Part shown: positions 15,447 through 24,098 of the stretch, piece after piece
Position numbering within the stretch: position 1 is the stretch's first letter
Layout: each line of letters starts with the position of its first letter
Assembly: GCF_021028955.1 (NCBI RefSeq)
Contig: NZ_JAIWPE010000094.1
Location: 264,986-328,985 of the forward strand
DNA length: 64,000 nt
DNA from: Salipaludibacillus sp. CUR1
GTDB lineage: Bacteria; Bacillota; Bacilli; Bacillales; Salisediminibacteriaceae
Direction: 5' to 3'
Notes under the pieces: generated by a model
Databases searched by the model: none
Told to the model about the DNA's origin: nothing
Seen by the model: the letters and a program-made list of their open reading frames with translations, nothing else
Translations under genes and position numbers: made by a program

Positions 15447-17559
15447 TAAACACGTTTACAAAATTTCAGGGTTTACATGAGCAAACTGTGCTGCTCGGTT
15501 CGAGCAGAATGTGGAAGCCCTCCCTGGTGTTCAGGAGGCTAAAGTAAATTTTGCTGCAGAAAAACTGACTGTGGTAGGGGAAGTCACGGTTTCAGAAATC
15601 GAAAAAGCAGGGGCATTTGAAAACCTGAAAGTCCATCAGGGCAATGACGGGTCAAATGACCTGCCTGTCTGGCGGAAAACAAAGTGGCTCAGGGTAGGGG
15701 CAGCCGCTTTACTCGTAACAGCCGGCTGGATCAGTCACTTATTATATGGGGAAGCGCACGGGTTAACGATCTTATTATTTTTATCAAGTATGGTTATCGG
15801 CGGCTATGCTATGTTTTGGCAGGGTTTTAAAAATCTTACCCGTTTAATTTTTGATATGAAAACATTAATGACAATCGCTATTATTGGGGCTGCGATTATT
15901 GGCGAGTGGGGAGAGGGAGCGCTAGTAGTCGTCCTCTTTGCAATAAGTGAAGCCCTCGAAAGTTACTCAATGGACAGAGCGAGACGATCGATCCGCTCTC
16001 TCATTCACAAGAGCCCTAAAGAAGCCATAGTTAGCCGTCATGGGAGCGAAATGTCTGTACCTGTGGAAGATGTCGGCGTAGGGGAAAGAATCATCATTCG
16101 TCCGGGAGAAAAAATACCGTTGGACGGAGTAGTTACTGATGGTTATTCTACAGTTAATGAAGCTGCTATTACAGGTGAAAGCATCCCTGCAGGCAAAGAG
16201 CAAGGCGACAGTTTATTTGCAGGAACGTTAAATAAAGAAGGGGTGCTGACAGCTGAAGTTACTAAACTGGTGAAAGATACTACCCTTGCTAAAATCATTC
16301 ATCTCGTAGAAGAAGCGCAAGGGGAGAAAGCACCGGCACAGCAGTTTATAGACCGGTTTGCGGCTTATTACACTCCGGCAATTATGCTTTTGGCTTTTAT
16401 GGTGATGACAGGGCCGCCTCTTCTGGCAGGTGCTCCATGGGAGCAGTGGATTTATTTAGGTCTGGCTACTCTTGTGGTTGGCTGCCCGTGTGCGCTGGTT
16501 ATTTCGACCCCTGTGGCGATCGTTACGGCGATTGGGAATAGTGCCAGACAAGGCGTCCTTATTAAAGGCGGAGTGTATTTAGAAGAGGCAGGACGAATAA
16601 ACAGCCTAGCATTTGATAAGACAGGGACACTGACAAAAGGCTTTCCTGAAGTCACTGATGTGATTCCTTTTGATCCCGTTTCCCGTTCTGATTTGCTGAA
16701 TTATATTTACAGCCTTGAGAAACACTCGACACACCCTTTGGCTAAAACCCTTGCAGCGTATGCGGCGTCGTCTGGCTGTGAAGGTCTTGGCTTCGAGGTC
16801 CGCGAAGCGGAAACCATCACTGGAAGAGGCGTATCAGCTAAAGTTAACGGAGAGTTTATTTATTTAAGTAACCCTTCATATGTTGATAAGTATTACCAGG
16901 ACATTTTTTTACCTGCGGTGAAAAGGCAGGTGGAAGATCTGGAAAAACAGGGAAAGACGGTCATCCTGGCAGGAAAGCCGGACCGGTTACTCGGTCTGGC
17001 AGCATTACGGGATGATGTCAGGAAAGAAGCCGGAGATTCCTTGAAAAAATTAAAGCAGCTTGGCATAAAGCAGATCATTATGCTTACAGGAGACCAGCCG
17101 TTCACTGCAGAAGCAGTAGGAAAAGAAGCGGGAGTTACAAAAGTGGAGGCGGGGCTTTTACCTCATGAGAAATTAAACAAAATTAAGGAATTGAAAGAAG
17201 AGGGGAAAATAGTAGCGATGGTAGGCGACGGCATAAATGACGCGCCAGCAATGGCTCAGGCTGATCTAGGCATAGCTATGGGAGGCGGAGGGACTGATAC
17301 CGCCCTGGAAACAGCAGATATTGCACTTATGGGGGATGAACTTCATAAACTGCCTTATTTAGTATATTTAAGCAGGAAAACACTTCAGATTATTAAACAG
17401 AATATCGCTTTTTCGATTGGTTTAAAAGTGATGGCCCTATTACTTGTCCCATTTGGTATGCTCACCTTATGGATTGCGATTCTTGCAGATATGGGAGCCA
17501 CGCTTCTTGTAACGTTTAACAGCTTACGCCTTATAAAAAATAAAAGAAATCTGTTGTGA
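15439..17559 (+). CDS. cadA: Cd/Zn/Pb-exporting P1B-type ATPase CadA, with in-frame TGA at the first Cys of the CxxC motif
   Basis: A heavy-metal P-type ATPase of 706 codons. From ATG 15439 (GAAGG 8 bases upstream, overlapping the cadC stop) the frame reads KISGFT-TGA-ANCAARFEQNVEALPGVQEAKVNF, a normal N-terminal HMA domain except that codon 14, the first Cys of GFTCANC in relatives, is TGA (15478-15480). The rest is open: TGES, the metal-site CPCAL in helix 6, FDKTGTLTKG with the phosphorylated Asp, TGDQ and GDGINDAPAMAQAD. Restart at GTG 15511 would give a 682-residue protein without the HMA loop, but no Shine-Dalgarno precedes it. A 7-bp hairpin with GTT loop follows the TGA (see findings). 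Either selenocysteine insertion, readthrough, or a nonsense mutation. Confidence 0.85.
15478..15507 (+). promoter_or_regulatory. In-frame TGA with downstream hairpin (candidate bacterial SECIS)
   Basis: TGA at 15478-15480 is followed by CTGCTCG-GTT-CGAGCAG (15491-15507): a perfect 7-bp stem with a three-base loop starting with G. There are 17 bases between the TGA and the loop, much as in E. coli fdhF mRNA. The codon context gives U-A-N-C, the UxxC arrangement of many selenoproteins. This is sequence evidence only; SelA/SelB/SelC are not in the window. Confidence 0.4.
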
Positions 17560-17581
17560 CCATAAGCACAACAGATTTTTT
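17548..17581 (+). terminator. Terminator of cadC-cadA
   Basis: AATCTGTTGTG pairs with CACAACAGATT, then seven T residues. The cadA stop codon lies inside the stem. Confidence 0.88.
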
Positions 17582-17588
17582 TGATGAT

Positions 17589-18149
17589 TTATTTATCCAA
17601 ATGGATCTCTTTCATAGTCGTTGCTTTGTCGGCAATTAAGTATTTGGACTGGCCCAGGAACAAAGGGAGCTGAAGTTTGCTGAAATCAGGCAAGCCATTC
17701 TCATCAAACCTTTCTTTGTCCTGATGAAACAATGTAATTTTTCCAACTATCCAGTCGTGATCACCGTAAGTATTAATATCCATTACTTCACACTCGTAGG
17801 CTACATAGGCGTTTTCCAGGATTGGCGCCCCGGTAGCTTCGCCTTTTTTCCACTTTGCCATCAGCTTAGTAAATTTGTCTCCGTCAGAACCGGACTTTTT
17901 ACCTGACGCTTCAATAAAATGAGCGTATTCCGCAGGCACAAAGTTAATGGCAAATTTGCCGCTTTCTTTAATGAGATGATGTGTAAAACGCTCTTTTGCA
18001 ACAGCTACCCCATAAATAGGCGGGTCATACGATATGTATGAGTGCCACCCTGCAGCCATAATATTTTGTGTTTCATCATTTTTAGCTGTGACGAGGGCAA
18101 TTAATCCAGGATAACAGTGCATCACAGTTCGCGGGGTGCTTTCTAACAT
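17589..18149 (-). CDS. Flavin reductase family protein (FMN-binding split barrel)
   Basis: A 186-residue protein of the DIM6/NTAB flavin reductase-like family, which binds FMN in a split barrel. Seen: PGLIALVTAKNDETQNIMAAGWHSYIS near residues 14-40 with the typical N-terminal FMN phosphate contact, then SYDPPIYGVAVAKERFTHHLI and GKFAINFVP. The start at 18149 has GGGAGG 8 bases upstream and begins MLESTPRTVMHCYPG. It is followed on the minus strand by the cadA terminator region and is not clearly in an operon. Substrate and electron partner are unknown; related proteins are NAD(P)H:flavin oxidoreductases. Confidence 0.88.
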   Translation of the reverse strand: MLESTPRTVMHCYPGLIALVTAKNDETQNIMAAGWHSYISYDPPIYGVAVAKERFTHHLIKESGKFAINFVPAEYAHFIEASGKKSGSDGDKFTKLMAKWKKGEATGAPILENAYVAYECEVMDINTYGDHDWIVGKITLFHQDKERFDENGLPDFSKLQLPLFLGQSKYLIADKATTMKEIHLDK

Positions 18150-18253
18150 TGAACATTCCTCCCAGTGTTTTAAATCCAACTTAATTATAATAGACAGACG
18201 CTTGAGTTGCACTTTTTTTATTATTTGAAAAAATAGGAAATCCAGCCAATTAA

Positions 18254-18607
18254 AGAGGCCGGGACATAACTAAATTAAATCCAGTATAACCGAACAATGA
18301 ATTCACAATAGACCATGAGTTGAGGTTCATAAATGCACCCGCTTGCCGCAGGCATCTCTTCAGCTCCTCGGCAAAAAGCGCCTGCGGGATCTTCAGAAGA
18401 TGCTTTTCTTACAGGCGTCTCGTGATTTTTGAACCTCATCATTTTTTAGCTGAAGACAAGCCCCTGGGCAAGCGTCCGTATGGCGGCCTGAAATCACTGC
18501 CTTTATTCTTAGTTCCGCTTCTTTTGCAGTAAAAGCGAAAAGCCGAACAAAAATCATAAGATTTGTTCGGCTTTCTTTATGGTTAATATTCTTTTGTCCC
18601 GGCCTCT
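18254..18607 (+). repeat. Dispersed intergenic repeat, copy B (full, 354 bp)
   Basis: The best-bounded copy: left end AGAGGCCGGGACATAACTA and right end TTTGTCCCGGCCTCT form a perfect 13-bp terminal inverted repeat. The interior holds a unique segment with GAGGTTCA...TGAACCTC, the word GGATCTTCAGA, the family core GACAAGCCCCTGGGCAAGCG, and a terminator hairpin (18538-18574). The right end lies 8 bases from the stop codon of the GerMN lipoprotein gene. No transposase or target-site duplication is evident. Confidence 0.88.
18538..18578. terminator. Terminator hairpin inside repeat copy B
   Basis: AAAGCCGAACAAA pairs with TTTGTTCGGCTTT around a 9-11-base loop. It lies just downstream of the minus-strand GerMN gene and would terminate it. 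Confidence 0.75.
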
Positions 18608-18614
18608 TCTTCTA

Positions 18615-19400
18615 TTATTCAATCCACTCGAAGTCTTCAGGATTTCCTGCTGAGACAGGTTCGGTGAGATCGGCATGACCAAGAAAGTCGTCTACTTCTT
18701 CTCCGGAAATAAGAATTTTAGTCTGGTCATAACCAAATTGCTCCATCATCATAGCAATTTGTTCAATAAGCATTAATTCGCCGCTTGAACCGAGGTTTGC
18801 TTCTGTAATCTCTTCAGAAAAAGAAATGTGGGCTGTATCACCCTGAAAATTAATATGTTCAACGGCGGTACCCTCAGGTAATAAAGTATACAAGTCGTCA
18901 TGTGACGGACCTGCTGTCCATAAGTCCATGGCTTCCATAGCTCCAGGCTCATCCGCGCTGACGGAAAGATCAGTTTTTTCCCGGTAATTATTTAACAGCT
19001 GGTCGTCGGAAAAGTAAAGTGTCACCGGATCAACGACACCGTCTTCGTCTTCAGCTGTTCCTTCTTCATTCGCTTCTTCGTTAATATCCTCGTTCGTATT
19101 GCCCGCATTACCTACTTCTTCCTCAGCAGTTTCTTCATTAGCTTCGTTTGAAGTGACGTTATTTTCATTGTTGTTATCGGCATTATCATTATTACCGGCA
19201 AGGTTGTTTTCATTTTCTTCATTGTTTGCTTCTGCAGGGTCATTTTCATCGGTCTCTTCTACTTCTGTTTCATTTGATTCCAGTCCTGCATTCCCTGTGT
19301 TATTACCATCTTCTTCTTCAATCACATTCTCATTTTGTCCGCAGGCTGCTAAAACCAGCAATAAGGACAAACTTAATACAATCATTTTTAAATGTTTCAT
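18615..19400 (-). CDS. GerMN-domain lipoprotein with long acidic Asn/Glu-rich linker
   Basis: A 261-residue putative lipoprotein: signal peptide with lipobox LAAC (Cys20), then about 100 residues of low-complexity Asn/Glu/Ala (for example NNLAGNNDNADNNNEN), then a GerMN domain of about 120 residues starting at VTLYFSDDQ near residue 128. GerMN domains occur in sporulation/germination and cell-envelope lipoproteins of Firmicutes. The linker probably spans the cell wall. Monocistronic, divergent from a DUF4097 gene. The specific role is not established. Confidence 0.85.
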   Translation of the reverse strand: MKHLKMIVLSLSLLLVLAACGQNENVIEEEDGNNTGNAGLESNETEVEETDENDPAEANNEENENNLAGNNDNADNNNENNVTSNEANEETAEEEVGNAGNTNEDINEEANEEGTAEDEDGVVDPVTLYFSDDQLLNNYREKTDLSVSADEPGAMEAMDLWTAGPSHDDLYTLLPEGTAVEHINFQGDTAHISFSEEITEANLGSSGELMLIEQIAMMMEQFGYDQTKILISGEEVDDFLGHADLTEPVSAGNPEDFEWIE

Positions 19401-19657
19401 AATCCAGTCCCCTTCTTTTTGTATGTATAATTCAACTGATTAGTCGTTATAAGCAAACAAATGTTACAACTTTTCGAAGAAATATTTTCCTGAAGAAGAA
19501 AAACAGCTTTTGGCCGGTTTCATGGCCCATTCTGCAATTATTTGTTTTTATAATTGTACGCCTTAAGACGTACGAAATATATTTCCCAGGACCATACTTT
19601 CGAATGGGAAAATCGTATAAAATAGAATTAAAGAACAATATACGAGGAGGGCTAATT

Positions 19658-20767
19658 ATGAAAAAGCTTGGCCGCAGAACATTAGGTCTATTGTTTATAC
19701 TGACTGGAGGTATATTTCTGGCTCAGCAGCTGACTGGTATTACCTTAATGGCCGCTTTTGGTTATGTATGGCCGATTATTTTAGTCGCCCTCCTTATCGA
19801 AGTGATATTGTTTTACCGCAACAGGGAGGATGGAGAGACCATTTCTTTTGATAAAGGAGCTCTCGTCATTATCATTATGGCGATGGTTGTTAGTGGAAGC
19901 ATTCAGAACAGCCAATGGTCCGGACCTGGTTTAGCACATGGTATTCCGTTTTTCCAATGGACAGTTAACGGAGCGGAAGCAGAAGTGGAAGAAGCTTATG
20001 ACATACCTGCTGATATAAACGAAATCATTCTTGAAATCCCAAACGCGAGACTGCGTATAGAGGGAACGCCGGAAAATGTGATGACACTGGAAGGTATTGT
20101 CCGGGGTAATGGAAATGAGGCAGAAGTGGTAAAAACTTTTGAGGAAGTAAGAAATGTTGAAATGAAAGAGGGCAGTTTCAATTATACTGTTGAAAAGCCC
20201 GGCTCATTCTGGTTTTTCCAGACTGATCAAATAATTGCTGACCTTGTAGTTTACGTGCCGGAAGACAGAAAGCTGGAGGTATCTGTCACCAATGGCTCAG
20301 TTGATGCCGGCCATCTGTCAAATGATCTTGCAGTCCGGACAACAAATGGCAGGGTGCAGGCCGAAGAGATAAAAGGAAATGTTGAAGTCGTAAATACTAA
20401 TGGTCTCGTTTCCCTGAGAAATATTTCAGGGGATGCGGATGCTGCAACGACTAACGGGCGGATGTCCGCTACAAATGTGATGAAAAGCGTTAAATTAAAA
20501 ACAACAAACGGCACGGTAGATGCGGAAAGCGAAAAAATCGGCGGAAACTGGGACATCAAAACTACTAATGGAAATATTACGGTCCGTATTCCAAGAGACA
20601 GCGATTTATCAATTGACGCGAGAACGACAAACGGTAACGTGGGCGGAGATGTAGAATGGATGGATAAAACAGAAAGGAAAGAAGGATCAGCTGTTATAGG
20701 CGCCGCCACCTATCATATGCAGGCGAAAGGAACAAACGGTTCTATTCAGGTGTCGTTTCTGGATTAA
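19658..20767 (+). CDS. DUF4097-domain membrane protein with TNG beta-repeats (LiaG/YvlB-like)
   Basis: A 369-residue protein. The N-terminus has two or three hydrophobic segments (a LiaI/LiaF-type TM region, residues 5-65), followed by a DUF4097 domain in which the motif T-N-G recurs about every 18-20 residues (VTNGSV, TTNGRV, NTNGLV, TTNGRM, TTNGTV, TTNGNI, TTNGNV, GTNGSI). That pattern is expected for a right-handed beta-helix or stacked sheets. ATG 19658 has GAGGAGG 8 bases upstream. Such proteins belong to cell-envelope stress modules of Bacillus; this one is alone. The topology would place the repeat domain outside the membrane. Confidence 0.88.
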   Translation: MKKLGRRTLGLLFILTGGIFLAQQLTGITLMAAFGYVWPIILVALLIEVILFYRNREDGETISFDKGALVIIIMAMVVSGSIQNSQWSGPGLAHGIPFFQWTVNGAEAEVEEAYDIPADINEIILEIPNARLRIEGTPENVMTLEGIVRGNGNEAEVVKTFEEVRNVEMKEGSFNYTVEKPGSFWFFQTDQIIADLVVYVPEDRKLEVSVTNGSVDAGHLSNDLAVRTTNGRVQAEEIKGNVEVVNTNGLVSLRNISGDADAATTNGRMSATNVMKSVKLKTTNGTVDAESEKIGGNWDIKTTNGNITVRIPRDSDLSIDARTTNGNVGGDVEWMDKTERKEGSAVIGAATYHMQAKGTNGSIQVSFLD

Positions 20768-20936
20768 CTTTTTTGGGTAATCGTTTCTGAGTAAAGGCTT
20801 CCACGCTTTCGGAAGGAAGACCTTATTTCCGGAAAAGCAGTTGAGCAAGTGATATCGAAATTAAGGCCCGTCCGGATGGCATCAAAGCATCCGAGTGGGC
20901 CGAAAAATGATGCTTGTCCTTTTTAGAGAATCTTGA

Positions 20937-22049
20937 TCACGTAAACCTTTCCGGTTGAAAGGCCGTTCGGTAATGGTCATCTATCTGCTTTCCGGAGATA
21001 TAGTCAGCTACTGCTTCTCCAGTCACTGGACTTAATAAAATTCCGTTTCTGTAATGGCCGGCAGCAAAAATGATATGCGGGTGATCTTTAAGAGGACCTA
21101 TTAAAGGAAAGCCGTCCTGGGTAGCTGGACGGAGCCCAGCCCACGTATGAAAAGGGCTTTTTTCTTTTAAGAAAGGCAGGATACGGCTGTTCCAGTTAAC
21201 CAGCCGCGAAATCCCTTTGTCAGTCACTTCTGTATTAAACCCCGCTATATCTTCTGAAGCTCCGTTAATAAGTGTGCCATTCGACTTTGGAACGAGATAA
21301 CCCTGGCTGGTGGTTATAATATGATTGACTGTTTCAGCACCTCTATCATAAGCGCAAATTTGCCCTCGTATTGGATAAACTGGTATACGGATATTAAAAA
21401 CTGCTTCCAATTCCCCGCTCCAGGCACCTGAGCAGACAACGAGGGTATCCCCTGTAAAAGTCCGGCCAGACTCGGCCTCCAGCACCGGCGCTGACGCCCA
21501 CTTTTTTATACGCACCTTTTTCAGGTTATCAACAATACTTACGCCATTTTTTTCGCAGGCCGCCTTTAAAGCTTTTACATAGTCCGGGGCAAATACGTGA
21601 CTTTCTTCATCTGAATATATCCCCGCAATGACCTCGTCTGACAGGTTGGGCTCAAGGGATGTTAGTTGTGCTCCTTCAATAATTTCAGCCTGAGAACCGA
21701 ACTTTTTCTGCCAGGCAATCCTTGATTCCAACGGCAGGGTGTCTGATTCATGATAAACAGCATGTATACTGCCGCTTTCTGTATACTCAAAATCCATCCC
21801 TGAGGTCTCTTTTACATCCTGCTGCCATTTTTTAAACATACGCAGGCTATCGAGGCAAAATAAGAAAAAAGGGTCTGGATCTTCACTAATTTCAGAAAAC
21901 GGAGCAAGCATTCCTGCAGCAGCCCCGGACGCCTGTCCTCCGCACTGGTTTTTCTCGAGGACTGTTACGTCGTAATTCCGCCGACTTAATGAAAAGGCTG
22001 TGGCCAGGCCGATGACACCCCCGCCCAAAATCAAAATTTTCTCTTTCAA
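20937..22049 (-). CDS. thiO: Glycine oxidase ThiO
   Basis: A 370-residue FAD-dependent amine oxidase of the DAO family. The N-terminal dinucleotide motif ILGGGVIGLATAFSLSRR (residues 6-23) is intact, and the C-terminal block WAGLRPATQDGFPLIGPL with GHYRNGILLSPVTG is the family signature. ThiO oxidises glycine to iminoglyoxylate (dehydroglycine), the substrate of ThiG for thiazole formation. It is last in the thiE-thiS-thiG-thiO operon, 21 bases after thiG. Cytosolic. Confidence 0.95.
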   Translation of the reverse strand: MKEKILILGGGVIGLATAFSLSRRNYDVTVLEKNQCGGQASGAAAGMLAPFSEISEDPDPFFLFCLDSLRMFKKWQQDVKETSGMDFEYTESGSIHAVYHESDTLPLESRIAWQKKFGSQAEIIEGAQLTSLEPNLSDEVIAGIYSDEESHVFAPDYVKALKAACEKNGVSIVDNLKKVRIKKWASAPVLEAESGRTFTGDTLVVCSGAWSGELEAVFNIRIPVYPIRGQICAYDRGAETVNHIITTSQGYLVPKSNGTLINGASEDIAGFNTEVTDKGISRLVNWNSRILPFLKEKSPFHTWAGLRPATQDGFPLIGPLKDHPHIIFAAGHYRNGILLSPVTGEAVADYISGKQIDDHYRTAFQPERFT

Positions 22050-22070
22050 AACCGGTCACCACCTGTCTGC

Positions 22071-22850
22071 TTAATAAGAAATAAAAGAAGGAAGACCGCT
22101 TGAAGCAGTGGCGTATCTTTTCTTTGGTATTCTTCCTGCTTCATATGACAGTCTCCCTGCGTTAATCGCATGTTTCATGGCCAAAGCCATCTTTACTGGA
22201 TCTTTCGCTTTAGCTACCGGTGTATTCATTAACACACCGTCTGCCCCTAATTCCATGGCTTGTGTAACATCCATAGCAGAACCGAGACCAGCATCCACGA
22301 TGACAGGGACAGAAGCCTGTTCGGTAATTAAAGACAAATTATACGGATTTAATATTCCAAGTCCTGTGCCTATAGGCGAGCCTCCAGGCATAACAGCAGC
22401 TGCACCTGCTTCTTCAAGCCTTTTACACAATACAGGGTCATCAGAAGTATAAGGGAGAACAGTAAACCCTTCCGAAGCAAGGATTTCAGCAGCTTTCAGT
22501 GTTTCTACAGGGTCAGGGAGCAGCGTTTTTTCATCGGCGCTGATTTCAACTTTAATCCAGTCGCTGAGACCTGACGCTTTAGCAAGCCTTGCTATTCTTA
22601 CAGCTTCTTCAGCTGTTTTAGCACCAGATGTGTTTGGAAGATAGGTGAACGAATGATTATCGTCCAGATGCTGTAAAATCGCGTCTTCCCCTGGTGTTTC
22701 CAGATTAACTCTTCGGATGGCAAAGGTAAGCACTTCTGCTTCCGAAGCCCGAATGGCTTCATTTTGTACATATGGGTTAGGATAGCGGCCAGTCCCGAGA
22801 AAAAAACGGGAAGAGAGCTGTTTTCCTGCAATCGTTAATTGATGTGCCAT
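22071..22850 (-). CDS. thiG: Thiazole synthase ThiG
   Basis: A 259-residue TIM-barrel enzyme. It joins deoxyxylulose-5-P, dehydroglycine and the ThiS thiocarboxylate to make the thiamine thiazole. Seen: [14 protein letters not shown] at residues 14-27, the Schiff-base Lys in IKVEIS near residue 100, [11 protein letters not shown] and [27 protein letters not shown]. ThiG starts 3 bases after the thiS stop, so translation is coupled. Length and motifs are standard for the Bacillus enzyme. Confidence 0.97.
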   Translation of the reverse strand: MAHQLTIAGKQLSSRFFLGTGRYPNPYVQNEAIRASEAEVLTFAIRRVNLETPGEDAILQHLDDNHSFTYLPNTSGAKTAEEAVRIARLAKASGLSDWIKVEISADEKTLLPDPVETLKAAEILASEGFTVLPYTSDDPVLCKRLEEAGAAAVMPGGSPIGTGLGILNPYNLSLITEQASVPVIVDAGLGSAMDVTQAMELGADGVLMNTPVAKAKDPVKMALAMKHAINAGRLSYEAGRIPKKRYATASSGLPSFISY

Positions 22851-22853
22851 CTG

Positions 22854-23051
22854 TTAACCTCCTCCAATAAATTCAACGATTTCAATCCTGGAACCATCCT
22901 GCAAAGCAGTGCGGTTCCATGCTTCCTGATCGACAATTTCACCATCTACTTCGGTAATAATAAGGTTTGGTTTCAATTTAAAGTGGGAGACGACATCATT
23001 AACAGTCTGAACATTAAGTTCATGCTGTTCTCCATTAATCGTTAAGTTCAT
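22854..23051 (-). CDS. thiS: Sulfur carrier protein ThiS
   Basis: A 65-residue ubiquitin-like protein that ends in the obligatory Gly-Gly (FIGGG). The C-terminal Gly is adenylated and converted to the thiocarboxylate that feeds sulfur into ThiG. Its ATG shares one base with the thiE stop (TAATG). Its adenylating partner ThiF is not in this operon and must be encoded elsewhere, or MoeB-like proteins fill in. Confidence 0.95.
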   Translation of the reverse strand: MNLTINGEQHELNVQTVNDVVSHFKLKPNLIITEVDGEIVDQEAWNRTALQDGSRIEIVEFIGGG

Positions 23052-23677
23052 TAGTTACCTCCTTCAAGTTTGGCGCGAAGCTCCATGCAGACACTGCGAA
23101 CGTCCTCAGCTCCTGATATTTCGCTGATCATGCAAATTCGTTCTGCTCCGGCTTCAAGCACCTCATCGACGTTATGACGTTTTATTCCGCCTATCGCTAC
23201 AAAGGGGATAGAAATTTCTGCTTTTACCTGCTTAATATAATCGGTAGTCACAGGAGAGGTGACGTCTGCCTTGCTATTAGTGGCGAAAACAGGTCCTGCC
23301 CCGATATAATCAGCCCCTTCTTTTTCGGCGGCTTTTGCTTCATCGATGTGGTGAGTGGAGATGCCGATAATCATGTCCTTACCTGTGATTTTCCGCGCTT
23401 CAGTTAAAGGGAGATCATCCTGGCCCAGATGAATCCCGTCTGCATTGACTGCCATCGCCACATCGATATGATCATTTACAATAAATATCACATTGTGCTT
23501 GAGAGTTAGTTCTCTTAAAGCTTGTGCTTTCTCCAACACTTCACGTTTACTGCCCGTTTTATCCCTGAGCTGAATAATGTCTGCGCCTCCGATAATTGCT
23601 TCTTCCATAACATCCACCACATTTTTACCCGGATGGAATTCTTCCCCGGTAATGGCGTATAAACTGAATTCTTTCAA
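23051..23677 (-). CDS. thiE: Thiamine-phosphate synthase ThiE
   Basis: A 208-residue TIM-barrel enzyme that couples HMP-PP and thiazole phosphate to thiamine phosphate. Motifs: GADIIQLRDK near residue 32, the Mg2+/diphosphate site VNDHIDVA with HLGQDDLP near residue 78, GISTHHIDEA near residue 106, and DYIGAGPVFAT near residue 123. These favour ThiE over its relative TenI, which lacks several of these residues, though TenI cannot be fully excluded. First gene behind the TPP riboswitch. Confidence 0.9.
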   Translation of the reverse strand: MKEFSLYAITGEEFHPGKNVVDVMEEAIIGGADIIQLRDKTGSKREVLEKAQALRELTLKHNVIFIVNDHIDVAMAVNADGIHLGQDDLPLTEARKITGKDMIIGISTHHIDEAKAAEKEGADYIGAGPVFATNSKADVTSPVTTDYIKQVKAEISIPFVAIGGIKRHNVDEVLEAGAERICMISEISGAEDVRSVCMELRAKLEGGN

Positions 23678-23760
23678 AAACTTTCACACCTTCCTGTAAT
23701 AGCTTGAATTAAGAGAAACCTGGCGGAATAAAAGTTGTATATAAGCTGCAAAAAATAGAA

Positions 23761-23792
23761 AAGCCGCATTCCGGAGCATATGGAATACGGCT
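23761..23792 (-). terminator. Riboswitch-controlled terminator before thiE
   Basis: On the minus strand AGCCGTATTCC pairs with GGAATGCGGCT and is followed by a T-rich tail (TTTTCTATTTTTT). It lies between the TPP aptamer and thiE and is the likely expression platform. Confidence 0.85.
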
Positions 23793-23814
23793 GCAATCAT
23801 TGTGTTTATTCGTT

Positions 23815-23910
23815 GCATCGACTTCCCTACGCTGGTATAAGCCAGATCAGGTTCGAGGGTAAAAGGAGTCTACCTTTTTCTCAGTTTATTTCAATAAACA
23901 CCCCTAGTCT
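23815..23910 (-). ncRNA. TPP (thi-box) riboswitch
   Basis: On the minus strand the aptamer begins with ACTAGGGGTG and contains ACTGAGA, the ACCCTCGAACCTGATCTGG core and GCGTAGGGAAGT, all hallmark TPP-riboswitch segments in the correct order. It sits about 140 bases upstream of thiE with a terminator between, so thiamine pyrophosphate should shut off the operon by premature termination. Confidence 0.97.
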
Positions 23911-23918
23911 TAAAGACT

Positions 23919-23947
23919 ATTAAATTTTGACTTATTTGTATTGTAAA
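23919..23947 (-). promoter_or_regulatory. Sigma-A promoter of the thi operon
   Basis: On the minus strand TTTACA (23947-23942), 17 bases, TTTAAT (23924-23919). It would start transcription a few bases before the riboswitch aptamer. Confidence 0.7.
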
Positions 23948-24033
23948 CGATTTACAAAGATGGGAAAAGGGAGATGCTTAAATAAATAAACCAGCTGTAC
24001 ACGGAAGGAAGGCTGCGAGGTGTCAAAATACAT

Positions 24034-24082
24034 AATAAAAAATGTCCCCTGAGTGCATTTTCAGCACTCAGGGGACATCTTA
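24034..24082 (-). terminator. Terminator of the opuA operon
   Basis: A perfect 15-bp stem, ATGTCCCCTGAGTGC with GCACTCAGGGGACAT, followed on the minus strand by TTTTTTATT. Confidence 0.92.
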
Positions 24083-24098
24083 AATAATTCAGATAATA

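Noticed and set aside
15511..17559. GTG 15511 as the natural start of CadA
   Set aside because: No Shine-Dalgarno precedes it, it starts in the middle of the HMA domain, and ATG 15439 restores the family N-terminus except for the TGA. It remains possible as a restart.
20865..20901. Terminator between DUF4097 and thiO
   Set aside because: GGCCCGTCCGGATG versus CATCCGAGTGGGCC can pair, but with three mismatches and no clear T-run; too weak to list as a feature.
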